From the NCBI RefSeq assembly GCF_034932365.1, contig NZ_JAYGHR010000063.1, positions 62,001 to 126,000 on the forward strand: a DNA stretch of 64,000 bases, read 5' to 3'. The DNA is from Capilliphycus robustus (lineage in GTDB: Bacteria > Cyanobacteriota > Cyanobacteriia > Cyanobacteriales > Microcoleaceae). The notes beneath the pieces were generated by a model. That model ran no database searches. It saw nothing but the letters and a program-made list of their open reading frames with translations, and was not told the DNA's origin. Position 1 is the first letter of the stretch, and each line of letters opens with the position of its first letter. Shown in pieces: positions 48,301 to 56,149 of the stretch. A program made the translations under genes and the position numbers.

Positions 48301-50170
48301 CACCTTTAGGCTGACCTGTAGAACCCGAAGTATAAATCACATAGGCTAAATTTTGAGGTGAAATTTGAAAGTCAATATTTTCGTAACTCTGTTGTGCGAT
48401 CGCTTCCCATTGCTCATCTAAATAAATAACTTTATCTGTTTTACCGTTGTGATTTAAAAGCTTATATTCAGTTAATAACAGTGAAATTTTAGCATCTTCT
48501 ATTATGAAAAATAGACGTTCTTTAGGATAAGCAGGATCAAGAGGAACATAGGCAGCACCGACTTTCATAACGGCTAAAAGTGCGATGAGCATCTCACAAG
48601 AACGCTCTAAACAAATCCCAATTAATTGTTCAGATTTTACACCCTGTTTATGTAAGTAATGTGCAAGCTGATTTGCTTTGTAATTGAGGGTTTGATAGGT
48701 TAATTGTTGATGTTCGTCAGCAACCGCAACAGCATCGGGCCTTTGTTTAACTTGTGCTTCAAATAATTGATGAATAGCGGCTTGATGAGAAATTTCTGTT
48801 TCTGTTTTATTCCATTCAATCAGAAGTTTATGCTGTTCAGTCGGTGATAATAAGGATAACTCAAACAATCGCGCTTGAGGATTACTAATAAATTCTAACA
48901 GTAATGTTTTAAAGTTGATCAAAATCTGCTTAACTTTTTCAGGAATAAAACGACTTTTGTTGTAATCTATCCTTAATAAAAGTTCAGAATTGGGTAAAAT
49001 AAACAACGCTAGAGGATAATTTGTCTTTTCAAAACCCCAAGCTTGAGTGATGTTTAAGCTGCTGTTTGATTGATTTAATACTGTATCGAGAGAAATGGGA
49101 TAATTTTCAAAGACTAGCAAGCTTTCAAATAGCGATGTTCCTGTAGGAACTTCACTACATTTTTGAATATCTATTAAAGAACTATAAGCATATTGCTCTC
49201 GTTCTATTTGTTGAGTTTGTAGAGTTTGCAACCAGGAAATTAACTGCATTTGGGGAGAAACTTTTACCCGTACAGGCAGAGTATTAATAAATAGCCCAAC
49301 AATAGATTCTACTCCCGGTAAAGTGGGAGGACGACCTGATACTGTTGCACCAAATACAACATCATATTCGCCACTGTAACGACTAAGAAGTAACGCCCAA
49401 GCCCCTTGAATGACAGTATTTAAAGTCAAGTGATGTTGCTGACAAAATGACTGAATGTTAACTGTTTCTATGCTGGAAAATTGGATATATTCTTTACCGT
49501 AAACATCTTCGTTCTTTTTAGAATATTCTATTGTTAGTTGTGTTGGACTTGTAAAATCCTTAAGATTTTTATGCCAAAATTTTTCTGCTTTAGAGATATC
49601 TTGCTGTTGCAGCCAACTAATATATTCTCGATAAGGACGCGAGGGTTTAAGCGATAAGCTTTGACCTTGCTTAAACGCTTCATAGAATGCTAAAACTTCT
49701 TTGATGATCAGACCATTACACCAACCATCCATCAGTAGATGATGGTGACTCCAAACAAATTGATAAGTGCTTTCTTGTACTTTGAATAAGGCACAACGCA
49801 TTAAGGGAGCTTGATCTAGTTTAAAACCTTTTTCTCGCTCTGAAGTTAAAAAAGATTGTAATTTATTCTCTTGTTCGTTTGGCGTTAAATTTTGCCAGTC
49901 TTCTTCAATAAAAGGGAAGTTAACTTGTGAATAAACGACTTGCAATGGCTTCTCTAATTCTTCCCAATAAAAGGCTGTACGCAACACGGGATGTCGAGTT
50001 ATAACCTGTTGCCAAGCTTGCTTAAATGCTTGCGTATTTAGTTCTCCAGAAATTAAACAACTCCGTTGCTCAAAATATACACCCGAACTAGGATTATACA
50101 GGGTGTGAAAGAGCATTCCCTGCTGCATGGGAGAAAGTTCGTATATATCAACGAGATCTTGTTTAGACAT
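42377..50170 (-). CDS. NRPS C-A(Gly)-PCP-C-A(Val)-PCP-E
   Basis: Two modules plus epimerase, 2597 aa. The N-terminus VDIYELSPMQQG and HHLLMDG mark a C domain fit to follow an epimerising module; the second C domain has HHIISDG. The first A domain reads DILQLGLIW plus Lys (glycine). The second reads DAFWLGGTF plus Lys, closest to valine codes; a related branched residue such as Ile or Leu is possible. PCP serines are near 1014 (GGHSL) and 2082 (GGDSI). The C-terminal E domain shows HHLAVDG, ENHGRE and TVGWFT, so Val should be delivered as the D form. The gene sits between the D-Asn-type module and the single Gly module with short gaps of about 50 bases on each side. Confidence 0.92.
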   Translation of the reverse strand: MSKQDLVDIYELSPMQQGMLFHTLYNPSSGVYFEQRSCLISGELNTQAFKQAWQQVITRHPVLRTAFYWEELEKPLQVVYSQVNFPFIEEDWQNLTPNEQENKLQSFLTSEREKGFKLDQAPLMRCALFKVQESTYQFVWSHHHLLMDGWCNGLIIKEVLAFYEAFKQGQSLSLKPSRPYREYISWLQQQDISKAEKFWHKNLKDFTSPTQLTIEYSKKNEDVYGKEYIQFSSIETVNIQSFCQQHHLTLNTVIQGAWALLLSRYSGEYDVVFGATVSGRPPTLPGVESIVGLFINTLPVRVKVSPQMQLISWLQTLQTQQIEREQYAYSSLIDIQKCSEVPTGTSLFESLLVFENYPISLDTVLNQSNSSLNITQAWGFEKTNYPLALFILPNSELLLRIDYNKSRFIPEKVKQILINFKTLLLEFISNPQARLFELSLLSPTEQHKLLIEWNKTETEISHQAAIHQLFEAQVKQRPDAVAVADEHQQLTYQTLNYKANQLAHYLHKQGVKSEQLIGICLERSCEMLIALLAVMKVGAAYVPLDPAYPKERLFFIIEDAKISLLLTEYKLLNHNGKTDKVIYLDEQWEAIAQQSYENIDFQISPQNLAYVIYTSGSTGQPKGVEICHNSLTNFLIAMRQKPGLLPEDIVFSVTTLSFDIAALELYLPIILGARLIIISREIATDGVALREKLSIFNPTLMQATPATWRMLIAAGWTGSKNLKILCGGEALDHHLTQQLLQNSEQVWNLYGPTETTIWSAIYQLDLSCISPEKYTYVSIGRPLANTQFYVLDSHLQPVPIGVQGELYISGLGVARGYFNRPKLTSEKFIPNPLSRNKTQERLYKTGDLVRYLPDGNLEYLGRSDEQVKIRGFRIELGEIEAALNEYPKIKKAVAIVNSDEAGEQRLVVYFIRENITQQAPEKGDIHNQALRLFLEEKLPKYMIPSAFVELEAFPLTPNGKIDRRALAAIEYQLPTTNNRIQPQTPVEEILVGIWENILNLQGIGINENFFELGGHSLLATRVVSQIRQIFKIEFPLRYLFDFPTIAELAQQVEILTQNHLKLPISTIQAISRSTDLPLSFAQQRQWFLSQFEPNNPFYNIPVAIRLQGTLNITILKQTFSEVIHRHEVLRTAFHTIDGKPKLSISETCELELPIIDLSQLSPTKKQATIEQFLFAETQQHFDLGSRPLFRLKLLPLKEQEHILLLAFHHIISDGWSMGVLLHELSTLYQAFLNQEPSPLEELPIQYVDFASWQRQWLKGEFLENQLSYWRQKLQNAPTLSQLPTDRIRPAIQTVQGGSYTFNISQQLLEGLKILSQQSGSTLFITLLTAFYTLIHRYTGNEDIIIGSPIANRNRAEIEKLIGFFVNTLALRVDLSGNPTFEELLQRVRQVSLEAYVHQDLPFEQLLEELKISRSLSYTPLFQIMFVLQNAPLKEVKFSDLSWSPIEITRQTAKFDLTLSLTETDEHILGIFEYNTNLFESNTICILAEHFKNLLKAIIVNPEHKISELTLLNKDEEQQILVEWNQTKTNYPREACIHQLFEQQVEQYPDAIALTYADQQLTYRELNIKANQIAHYLRKIGTKPDTLIGICMERSLETFVSILGILKAGSAYVFLEKNYPQERLEFILEDTQVSAIITDLNSNYFEALNIPILNLETDWQILSQESSNNPIHQVTAENIAYVMYTSGSTGKPKGVCIPHRGVVRLVKENNYVNFNTEEIFLQAAPLPFDASTFEIWGALLNGGRIVILPNHQPSLNELGEIIKRYNITTLWLTAGLFNLMVDEQLKSFKNVRQLLAGGDILSLVHVNKLLQTFPECKLINGYGPTESTTFSCCYSMTNIDQISQSVPIGYPISNTQIYVLDRYLHPVPTGVPGELYISGEGLARGYLNRPDLTAEKFIPNPFNPQSTSHRLYKTGDLVRYKKNGTLEYLGRLDNQVKVRGFRIEIGEIEAVLTQHSSVQDVAVITDNQPGKKRLIAYVVLYQNSEAIQNQSLNILSQLRSFLTEKLPDYMIPALFIPIESLPLTANGKVDYRALSQRELIQLEPQSEFVNPETEIEMKLAEIWSEILQIERVGIHDNFFEIGGDSILAIQIISKASKVGIQLTPKQIFQAQTIAELAAIATVDKTINSEQGLITGSVPLTPIQHWFFENHKQDIYHFNQATLLEVQQSIDIAILEQTIQQLLIHHDALRLQFEQTELGWKQTITYPNSEIPLTYFDLSNLPEPQQNQALEFTVNEIHKSLNLLTGNLVRVALLNLGFHRGYRLLFVIHHLAVDGLSWRILLEDFKTIYEQLKSNQKLDLSLKTTSLKQCSDALQEYANSELIQQERNYWLTILTQETDSLPIDYCRGKNTVQASETVTISLSLEKTKALLKDVTSAYNTQINDILLTALTQTISNWTGQNYLLVDLENHGRESILNDLNLSRTVGWFTSIFPMLLELNTIDLGGSIKTIKEQLRQVPNSGMGYGILRYLAASESKIPNSKAEICFNYLGQFDQMLSSSMIGVASESSGQARSSKQTRAYLLEINGLIIQGKLKFNWTYSKNFHHRTTIEKLAMDFREALNQLINHCCSPEAGGYTPSDFSLAELDQNQLNQVLNQIEF

Positions 50171-50217
50171 TGAAATTAATTCAGAATAAACTACAGGTTA
50201 ATTGGGTTTAATGTTAG

Positions 50218-53200
50218 TTAATTTGTTTTTTTGAGTTTTGTTATAAATTTATCAAGTTGTTTTTGATTGATACGGGCGGAGGAAAAGTCTGATGGTGTAT
50301 AAGCCTCGGCTTCTGGAGTGGAAGCATAAGTAATTAAAGCTTTTATTGCAGTAATAAAATGATTAGCCCAATATTCAATAGTTTCTCGTTTATGAATATT
50401 TTGACTATATATCCAATTCAATTGCAGTTTATTTTGACTCACAAACCCATTGATTTCTAACAGATAACGCCGAATTTGATCTGGAGAACGGTTGAACTGA
50501 CTTGACTCTGATATATTTAATGTAAAAAATTCGGATTGTACCGGATTAATTTGACCGAGATAGTTAAAAATAACAGAAGCTTGAGGAGCCGCTTTTAATT
50601 TAGAACGCACACTTTTATTTTGGCTGAGATATCGGAGAATTCCATAATTCATACCATGATTAGGAATACGATTAAGTTGTTCTTTTATACACTTAAGAGC
50701 CTCTCCGGTATTGTGAATTGTTCCTAACTCTAGCACGACTGGAAAAATGGCACTAAACCAACCGACTGTGCGTGATATATTGATGTTTTCAAATAATTGT
50801 TCTTCTCTTCCGTGTCCTTCTAAGTCAATTAAAAGCGAGCGTAAACCTGTCCACTGAGCAAAGCTTTGAACGATGGCTGTTAACAAGATATCATTAATTT
50901 TTGTCTTGAATCTTTTAGGGATTTCTTCTAAAACTAGCTGAGTTTCATTGATATCTAAACTTAAGCAGATTTTAGCTGTTGAACCGACTGTATTGGCTGA
51001 ATTTTCTACAGGAAAATCAACAGGTATTGAATTAATTGATTTCTGGGACTGAGCTAACCAGTAGTTTAATTCAGAGGTCACTTTTTCAGATTCACTATAA
51101 GAAATAAAGCCAGTTGACCAATCTTGATAAGAGCTTGTTTTAGCGGGGAGTTTTATTTTTTCTTGGTGGCTCAGTTGTTTGTAAGCTAGTGCAAAATCTT
51201 CAAGAATAATTCGCCAAGATACTCCATCAACAGCAAGGTGATGAATTATGAAGAGCAAACGATAAAGTTGATTATTTCCAAGTTTAAACAAAGCAGCTTG
51301 AACAAGTTTAGAGGAAATATTTAAGCTTTTTTGTAAACACTCTAAAGCTGTTTCATAGGCTTCTATTTTTTGATTTTCTGTTAATCCTGATAAATCAATG
51401 TAGCTGGCGTGAATAGTTTCTTCAGGATATGAATAAAACTGTTTGTAGCCTGTATTCTCCTGTTTAAATCTCAATCGTAAACTATCATGCTGTCTGAGCA
51501 GTTGCTGAATAGATTCTTCAATATATTGAAAGTTAATATCCGGTGAAACTTCCAAAACAACAGACTGGTTATAGTGATGCGGATGTAAAAGTTTTTGTTC
51601 AAAAAACCAATGCTGAATGGGTGTCAAAGGAACGAAACCTGCTGCTAAACCCTGTTCAGTTTTTAGCGGTTGATTTGAGGTTGCAATAGCCGCTAATTCA
51701 GCAATTGTTTGATACTGAAATATCTGTCTAGGTGTTAGTTTTAAGCCGACTTGAGTTGCTTTAGATATAATTGAAATGCTTTGGATAGAATCCCCTCCCA
51801 ATTCAAAGAAGTTATCATAAATTCCAATATTTTCTTTTCCTAAAACCTCTCTCCAAATTTCCGTTAATATTTTCTCGTTAGAGGTACTCGGAGCCACAGA
51901 AGAAGATGTTTTTATCACTTCCTCTACTTTAGGTAAGGCTTTAAGGTCTACTTTACCATTTGGAGTTAGTGGAAAGGCAGATAGGACAATAAAAGCATTT
52001 GGAATCATATAATGGGGAAGTTTAGTTTTGAGAAAATGATGCAGTTTATTTTGTATCTCTAAGCCAGAATCTTGAATTTCAGAGTGAAGTATGATGTGAG
52101 CAACTAAGCGCTGATGATTTGAATTTTCTTGAACTGTAACTCTTGCTTCTTGAACTTCTGGATGTTGAGTTAATACTGCTTCTATCTCGCCCAATTCGAT
52201 GCGAAAACCTCTAATTTTTACTTGATGATCTAGGCGTCCTAAATATTCTATATTACCATCGGTGAGATATCGTGCTAAATCTCCAGTTTTATAGAGACGG
52301 TCTTGAGTTTTATTTGTATTAAAAGGATTAGGAATAAATTTTTCTGCTGTTAAGTGTGGTCGATTTAAGTAACCTCTAGCTACACCTAAACCTCCTATAT
52401 AGAGTTCACCGGGGACACCAATTGGAACAGGTTGTAAATATCGATCTAAGATATAAATTTGAGTGTTTGCAATCGGACGACCAATGGATACTGAACCTGA
52501 AAGAGAAGCTTGAGTTTGCACCTGATAAACACAACATCCAACGACTGTTTCTGTCGGCCCGTATTCATTAATTAATCTGGTTTTTGGACTGTATTCACGC
52601 CAGAAAGAAAGGCTCTCAGCGATCAAAGCATCTCCGCCAATAATCAATGAATTTATTGGACTTACTTTTGATTGCTTAGACAGAAGTTTGCTTAGTATTC
52701 CTAAATGAGCAGGAGTGATTTTAACTAAGCTGAATTTAGTTTCTGAACTCAAAGCTTCGCTTAAACCTTCTATTTCTTGATTTTCGGGCAATAGAAAAAC
52801 TGTTTTGCCCACTAATAAAGGACAGAATAAACTTGTAATTGTTGCATCAAATCCAATTGAAGAATGTAGCGGCGATCCCTCTCCTTTCTCTAAATCATAT
52901 TCTTGTATTGCCCAGTTTAAATAATTAATTAACCCTTGATGAGTTAACATTGTTCCTTTGGGTTTTCCGGTTGAACCCGAGGTGTAAATAACATAGGCTA
53001 AATTTTCTAAAGTTGCTGATTTTTTAGGATTATCATCAACTTCGCCAGCAATCATATCCCAGTTTTTTTTGAGATTTAAAATTGGAGTTGAGGGGATATG
53101 CTGTGCTATCTGTGAATTGAAGCTTTCAGTTGTTAATACCATAGCAACTTGTGCATCAGAGAGCATAAAGCCTAACCGCTCTGAAGGATAGTTAAGATCG

Positions 53201-55005
53201 AGTGGAACATAGGCACCACCCGCTTTGAGAACTGCCAAAATCGCAACCACTAACTCGGGTGAACGTGGGATACATATTCCGACTAAAACTTCGGGCTTAA
53301 CTCCTTTTTTTTGAAGATAATGTGCAAGTTTATTCACTTTTATATTAACTTCTTTATAAGTTAAAGTTGTTTCAGTTTTAAAATTTTTGTCAAAATAAAA
53401 ACGAATAGCAACCGCATCAGGCTGTTGTTGAACTTTGTTTTCAAATAAATGATGAACACAGTTATTAATATAATTAGCTTTAGTTTTATTCCACTCTGTT
53501 AACAATTGATGTTGTTCAGTAACAGTTAGAATTGATAGGTTAGAAAGTTTTACCTGTGGGTTAGCAATAATTTCTGATAAGATCATCTGAAAATGCCCAA
53601 GCATTCGTGCAATCGTGTCTTGTTTAAATAAGTCTGTACTATATTCTATAACGACTAAAATTTCTGATTCTCGCTCAATTAAATGCCAAGTGAGATCAAA
53701 CTTAGTTGATTCCGGGTCGATCCAAAATTGACTGATTTGTAAGTTGGGTAATTGTAATTCAGGACTAGATGAATTTTGAAACTGATAAGCCTCATTTTGA
53801 AACTGAAACATAACCTGAAACAAAGGATTATGACTGAGATGACGTTCCGGTTGAAGTTCTTCTACTAACTTTGAAAAAGGTAAATCTTGATGTTTATATG
53901 CTCCAGAAGTTACCTGTCTAACTCGCTTTAAAACATCTTCAAAAGAGGGATTTCCTGATAAGTCAGTTCGTAAAACTAGAGTATTAACAAAAAAACCAAT
54001 TAGGCTTTCTGTTTCCTGCCAATTTCGATTGGCAATAGGAGAACCAATGACAATATCATCTTGGTTACTATATCGATGTAATAATATTTTAAAAGCTGCA
54101 AGTAAGGTCATAAATAGAGTAACCCCTTGCTGACGACTCAGTGTTTGTAAAGCTGTGGTTAGTTCTTTAGAAAGTGTTAAAGACTGAGTTTTTCCTCGAA
54201 AACTCTGAGTTACAGGTCGAGGATAATCTGTGGGCAAATTTAGGGTTGTTAAATTTTTAAGTTTCTGTTTCCAGTAACTTAACTGTGTTTTTAATTCTTC
54301 TCCTGTTAGCCATTGCTGTTGCCAAATTGCAAAGTCTACATATTGAATTTTTAGTTCGGGTAATGGTGAGGTTTTTTGTTCAGAGAAGGCTTTGTAAATT
54401 GCAGAAAATTCCTTCAGTAAAACTCCTCTTGACCATCCATCTGCAATAATATGATGTAAGGTCAAAAGCAAGATAAATTGAGTTTCACTGAGTTTTAATA
54501 ACGTTACTCTGATTAATTGATCTTTATTGAGATTAAAATAGTTCTTTGCTTCTTGTTTTGCAAGCCGTTTTGCTTCACTATCACTGTGGTTTTTCGATAA
54601 TATTTGCAAGTCAATTATAGGAATATTTAGAGTAAAATGAGATGAAATACTTTGCTGAGGTTGATTATTCTGGATACTGTTAAAAGTAGTTCTTAAGCTT
54701 TCATGGCGGCGAACAATTTCATTCAAAGTTTGTACAAGAATAGCAATATTGATATGCCCGTTGAGATGCCACGCAATTGGAATATTGTAAGCAGAAGTTT
54801 CAGACTCTAACTGATGGATAAACCACAGCCGTTGTTGAGAAAATGACAAGGGTAAATTATCATATATTTTTCGCTTTGGAATGGTCAGGAAACTCAATTG
54901 CTGTTTTTTATTTTTCAGTTGTTGCTCAAGGAGTTGTCGTTTTTCTGGTGAAAGAGCAGCAATTCTTCTTTTTAACTCATCTAGCTTTTGATCTGTATTA
55001 GTCAT
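50218..55005 (-). CDS. NRPS C-A(Asn-like)-PCP-E, first amino acid module in the window
   Basis: One module with epimerase, 1595 aa. The C domain has HHIIADG and an ordinary L-type N-terminus (LPLSFSQQRLWF), and should take the acyl chain from the PKS. The A domain pocket reads DATKIGEVG plus Lys, differing at two sites from the Asn code DLTKLGEVG, so Asn is the best guess and Gln or Asp remain open. The context HSSIGFDATITSLF is the form seen in amide or acid-activating domains. The PCP has GGDSI (Ser near 1071), and the E domain has HHLAVDG, EGHGRE and TVGWFS. So a D-Asn-like residue is expected. The gene starts nine bases after the monooxygenase stop. Confidence 0.9.
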   Translation of the reverse strand: MTNTDQKLDELKRRIAALSPEKRQLLEQQLKNKKQQLSFLTIPKRKIYDNLPLSFSQQRLWFIHQLESETSAYNIPIAWHLNGHINIAILVQTLNEIVRRHESLRTTFNSIQNNQPQQSISSHFTLNIPIIDLQILSKNHSDSEAKRLAKQEAKNYFNLNKDQLIRVTLLKLSETQFILLLTLHHIIADGWSRGVLLKEFSAIYKAFSEQKTSPLPELKIQYVDFAIWQQQWLTGEELKTQLSYWKQKLKNLTTLNLPTDYPRPVTQSFRGKTQSLTLSKELTTALQTLSRQQGVTLFMTLLAAFKILLHRYSNQDDIVIGSPIANRNWQETESLIGFFVNTLVLRTDLSGNPSFEDVLKRVRQVTSGAYKHQDLPFSKLVEELQPERHLSHNPLFQVMFQFQNEAYQFQNSSSPELQLPNLQISQFWIDPESTKFDLTWHLIERESEILVVIEYSTDLFKQDTIARMLGHFQMILSEIIANPQVKLSNLSILTVTEQHQLLTEWNKTKANYINNCVHHLFENKVQQQPDAVAIRFYFDKNFKTETTLTYKEVNIKVNKLAHYLQKKGVKPEVLVGICIPRSPELVVAILAVLKAGGAYVPLDLNYPSERLGFMLSDAQVAMVLTTESFNSQIAQHIPSTPILNLKKNWDMIAGEVDDNPKKSATLENLAYVIYTSGSTGKPKGTMLTHQGLINYLNWAIQEYDLEKGEGSPLHSSIGFDATITSLFCPLLVGKTVFLLPENQEIEGLSEALSSETKFSLVKITPAHLGILSKLLSKQSKVSPINSLIIGGDALIAESLSFWREYSPKTRLINEYGPTETVVGCCVYQVQTQASLSGSVSIGRPIANTQIYILDRYLQPVPIGVPGELYIGGLGVARGYLNRPHLTAEKFIPNPFNTNKTQDRLYKTGDLARYLTDGNIEYLGRLDHQVKIRGFRIELGEIEAVLTQHPEVQEARVTVQENSNHQRLVAHIILHSEIQDSGLEIQNKLHHFLKTKLPHYMIPNAFIVLSAFPLTPNGKVDLKALPKVEEVIKTSSSVAPSTSNEKILTEIWREVLGKENIGIYDNFFELGGDSIQSISIISKATQVGLKLTPRQIFQYQTIAELAAIATSNQPLKTEQGLAAGFVPLTPIQHWFFEQKLLHPHHYNQSVVLEVSPDINFQYIEESIQQLLRQHDSLRLRFKQENTGYKQFYSYPEETIHASYIDLSGLTENQKIEAYETALECLQKSLNISSKLVQAALFKLGNNQLYRLLFIIHHLAVDGVSWRIILEDFALAYKQLSHQEKIKLPAKTSSYQDWSTGFISYSESEKVTSELNYWLAQSQKSINSIPVDFPVENSANTVGSTAKICLSLDINETQLVLEEIPKRFKTKINDILLTAIVQSFAQWTGLRSLLIDLEGHGREEQLFENINISRTVGWFSAIFPVVLELGTIHNTGEALKCIKEQLNRIPNHGMNYGILRYLSQNKSVRSKLKAAPQASVIFNYLGQINPVQSEFFTLNISESSQFNRSPDQIRRYLLEINGFVSQNKLQLNWIYSQNIHKRETIEYWANHFITAIKALITYASTPEAEAYTPSDFSSARINQKQLDKFITKLKKTN

Positions 55006-55013
55006 TTTTTGTT

Positions 55014-56084
55014 TTAAACTAATGTTTTCTGACTGACTTGAACAGCATGATATTTTTCTCGCAATTCTTTTAAGTAGCTCAGGCTTTCCATGACAGCCTT
55101 TTCATCAGGAACAAAGTCAATCAGAGAGGCAATTTCATTGATACCTGCTTGCTCAATTTGTTCAACAAAGGAAAGACAACTCGTTGGAGTTCCGATGAGA
55201 GAACGTCCTTTCATAAAGCCTTCCACTCCAAATAAGAGTAAGCTATCGAGATCATCTGCTGAGAAGTTTTTAAGACTAACATTTAACCCCATGCTTTTAG
55301 CTAGGTTATCTAACAAATCATAGTGAGTTTTGAGATACTCAGAAAAAGGTTGTCTGACTTTTTCTTTGACTTCATGTAAACTTTCTCCCAAAAAAGTATG
55401 AATCATTAAAGCGACTTTTCCTTCTTCGGGATTATGACCTTTTTTCGCTAATGCTTCTCGATAGAGTTTTATTTTCGGAACGATACTTTCTAAAGTTCCA
55501 CCGAGTAAAGAAGTGAGAACATTAGCCCCCATTTTACCTGCTTCAATAAATGTTTCTGGAGATTGACAGGTAATCCAAATAGGAAGTTTTGATTGAATGG
55601 GTTTTGGTAAAGTTTTCACCTTAACCGTTCTACCACTTGCGTCTTGATAGTCTACTGCTTCCCCTTGCCAAAGTTGCTGAACTGCTTTAATTCCTCGCCA
55701 CATATTCGCTTTTCGATTGGCATGAATTTCACGAGAAAGAATGAATTCATCCATCGTCCAACCGGAAGCAAAAGCAATCTGAACTCGACCATTTGAAAGG
55801 TTATCAACCACAGCCCATTCTTCTACAATTCGCACAGGATGATGTAAAGGTACAACCACACTTCCTGCTCGCAATTGAATTTTTTTTGTAACCATTGCAA
55901 GTGCAGCATTTGTTAGGGAAGGATTCGGATAAAGCCCGCCAAAAGCGTGAAAATGTCGTTCAGGTGTCCAAACTGCTGAAAAACCATTTTTGTCGGCAAA
56001 TTTTGCACTTTCAATCAGTAAATGATACTTATTTTGTTGTGCAACTGATCCATCTCCATCAAAGTAAAAAAAGCTAAAGTCCAT
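55014..56084 (-). CDS. Luciferase-like FMN-dependent monooxygenase (MupA/Atu3671-type)
   Basis: A 356-aa stand-alone enzyme with the bacterial-luciferase TIM-barrel fold. The N-terminus FSFFYFDGDG and the motifs VWTPERHFHAFGG, AGSVVVPLHHP and ASGWTMDEF are typical of the natural-product subgroup often found inside or beside PKS modules. In microginin- and puwainaphycin-type pathways relatives are fused to PKSs and linked with hydroxylation of the acyl chain; an alpha-hydroxylation here is inference. It lies between the second PKS gene (65 bases) and the first NRPS gene (8 bases), which suggests it acts on the ACP-bound ketide just before transfer to the Asn-type module. No aminotransferase accompanies it in the window. 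Confidence 0.87.
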   Translation of the reverse strand: MDFSFFYFDGDGSVAQQNKYHLLIESAKFADKNGFSAVWTPERHFHAFGGLYPNPSLTNAALAMVTKKIQLRAGSVVVPLHHPVRIVEEWAVVDNLSNGRVQIAFASGWTMDEFILSREIHANRKANMWRGIKAVQQLWQGEAVDYQDASGRTVKVKTLPKPIQSKLPIWITCQSPETFIEAGKMGANVLTSLLGGTLESIVPKIKLYREALAKKGHNPEEGKVALMIHTFLGESLHEVKEKVRQPFSEYLKTHYDLLDNLAKSMGLNVSLKNFSADDLDSLLLFGVEGFMKGRSLIGTPTSCLSFVEQIEQAGINEIASLIDFVPDEKAVMESLSYLKELREKYHAVQVSQKTLV

Positions 56085-56149
56085 AATAACTTATTCCTCT
56101 ATTCATTGTAATTTTTTAGTTTATGTTGTTTAGCAATATATACTTACAA

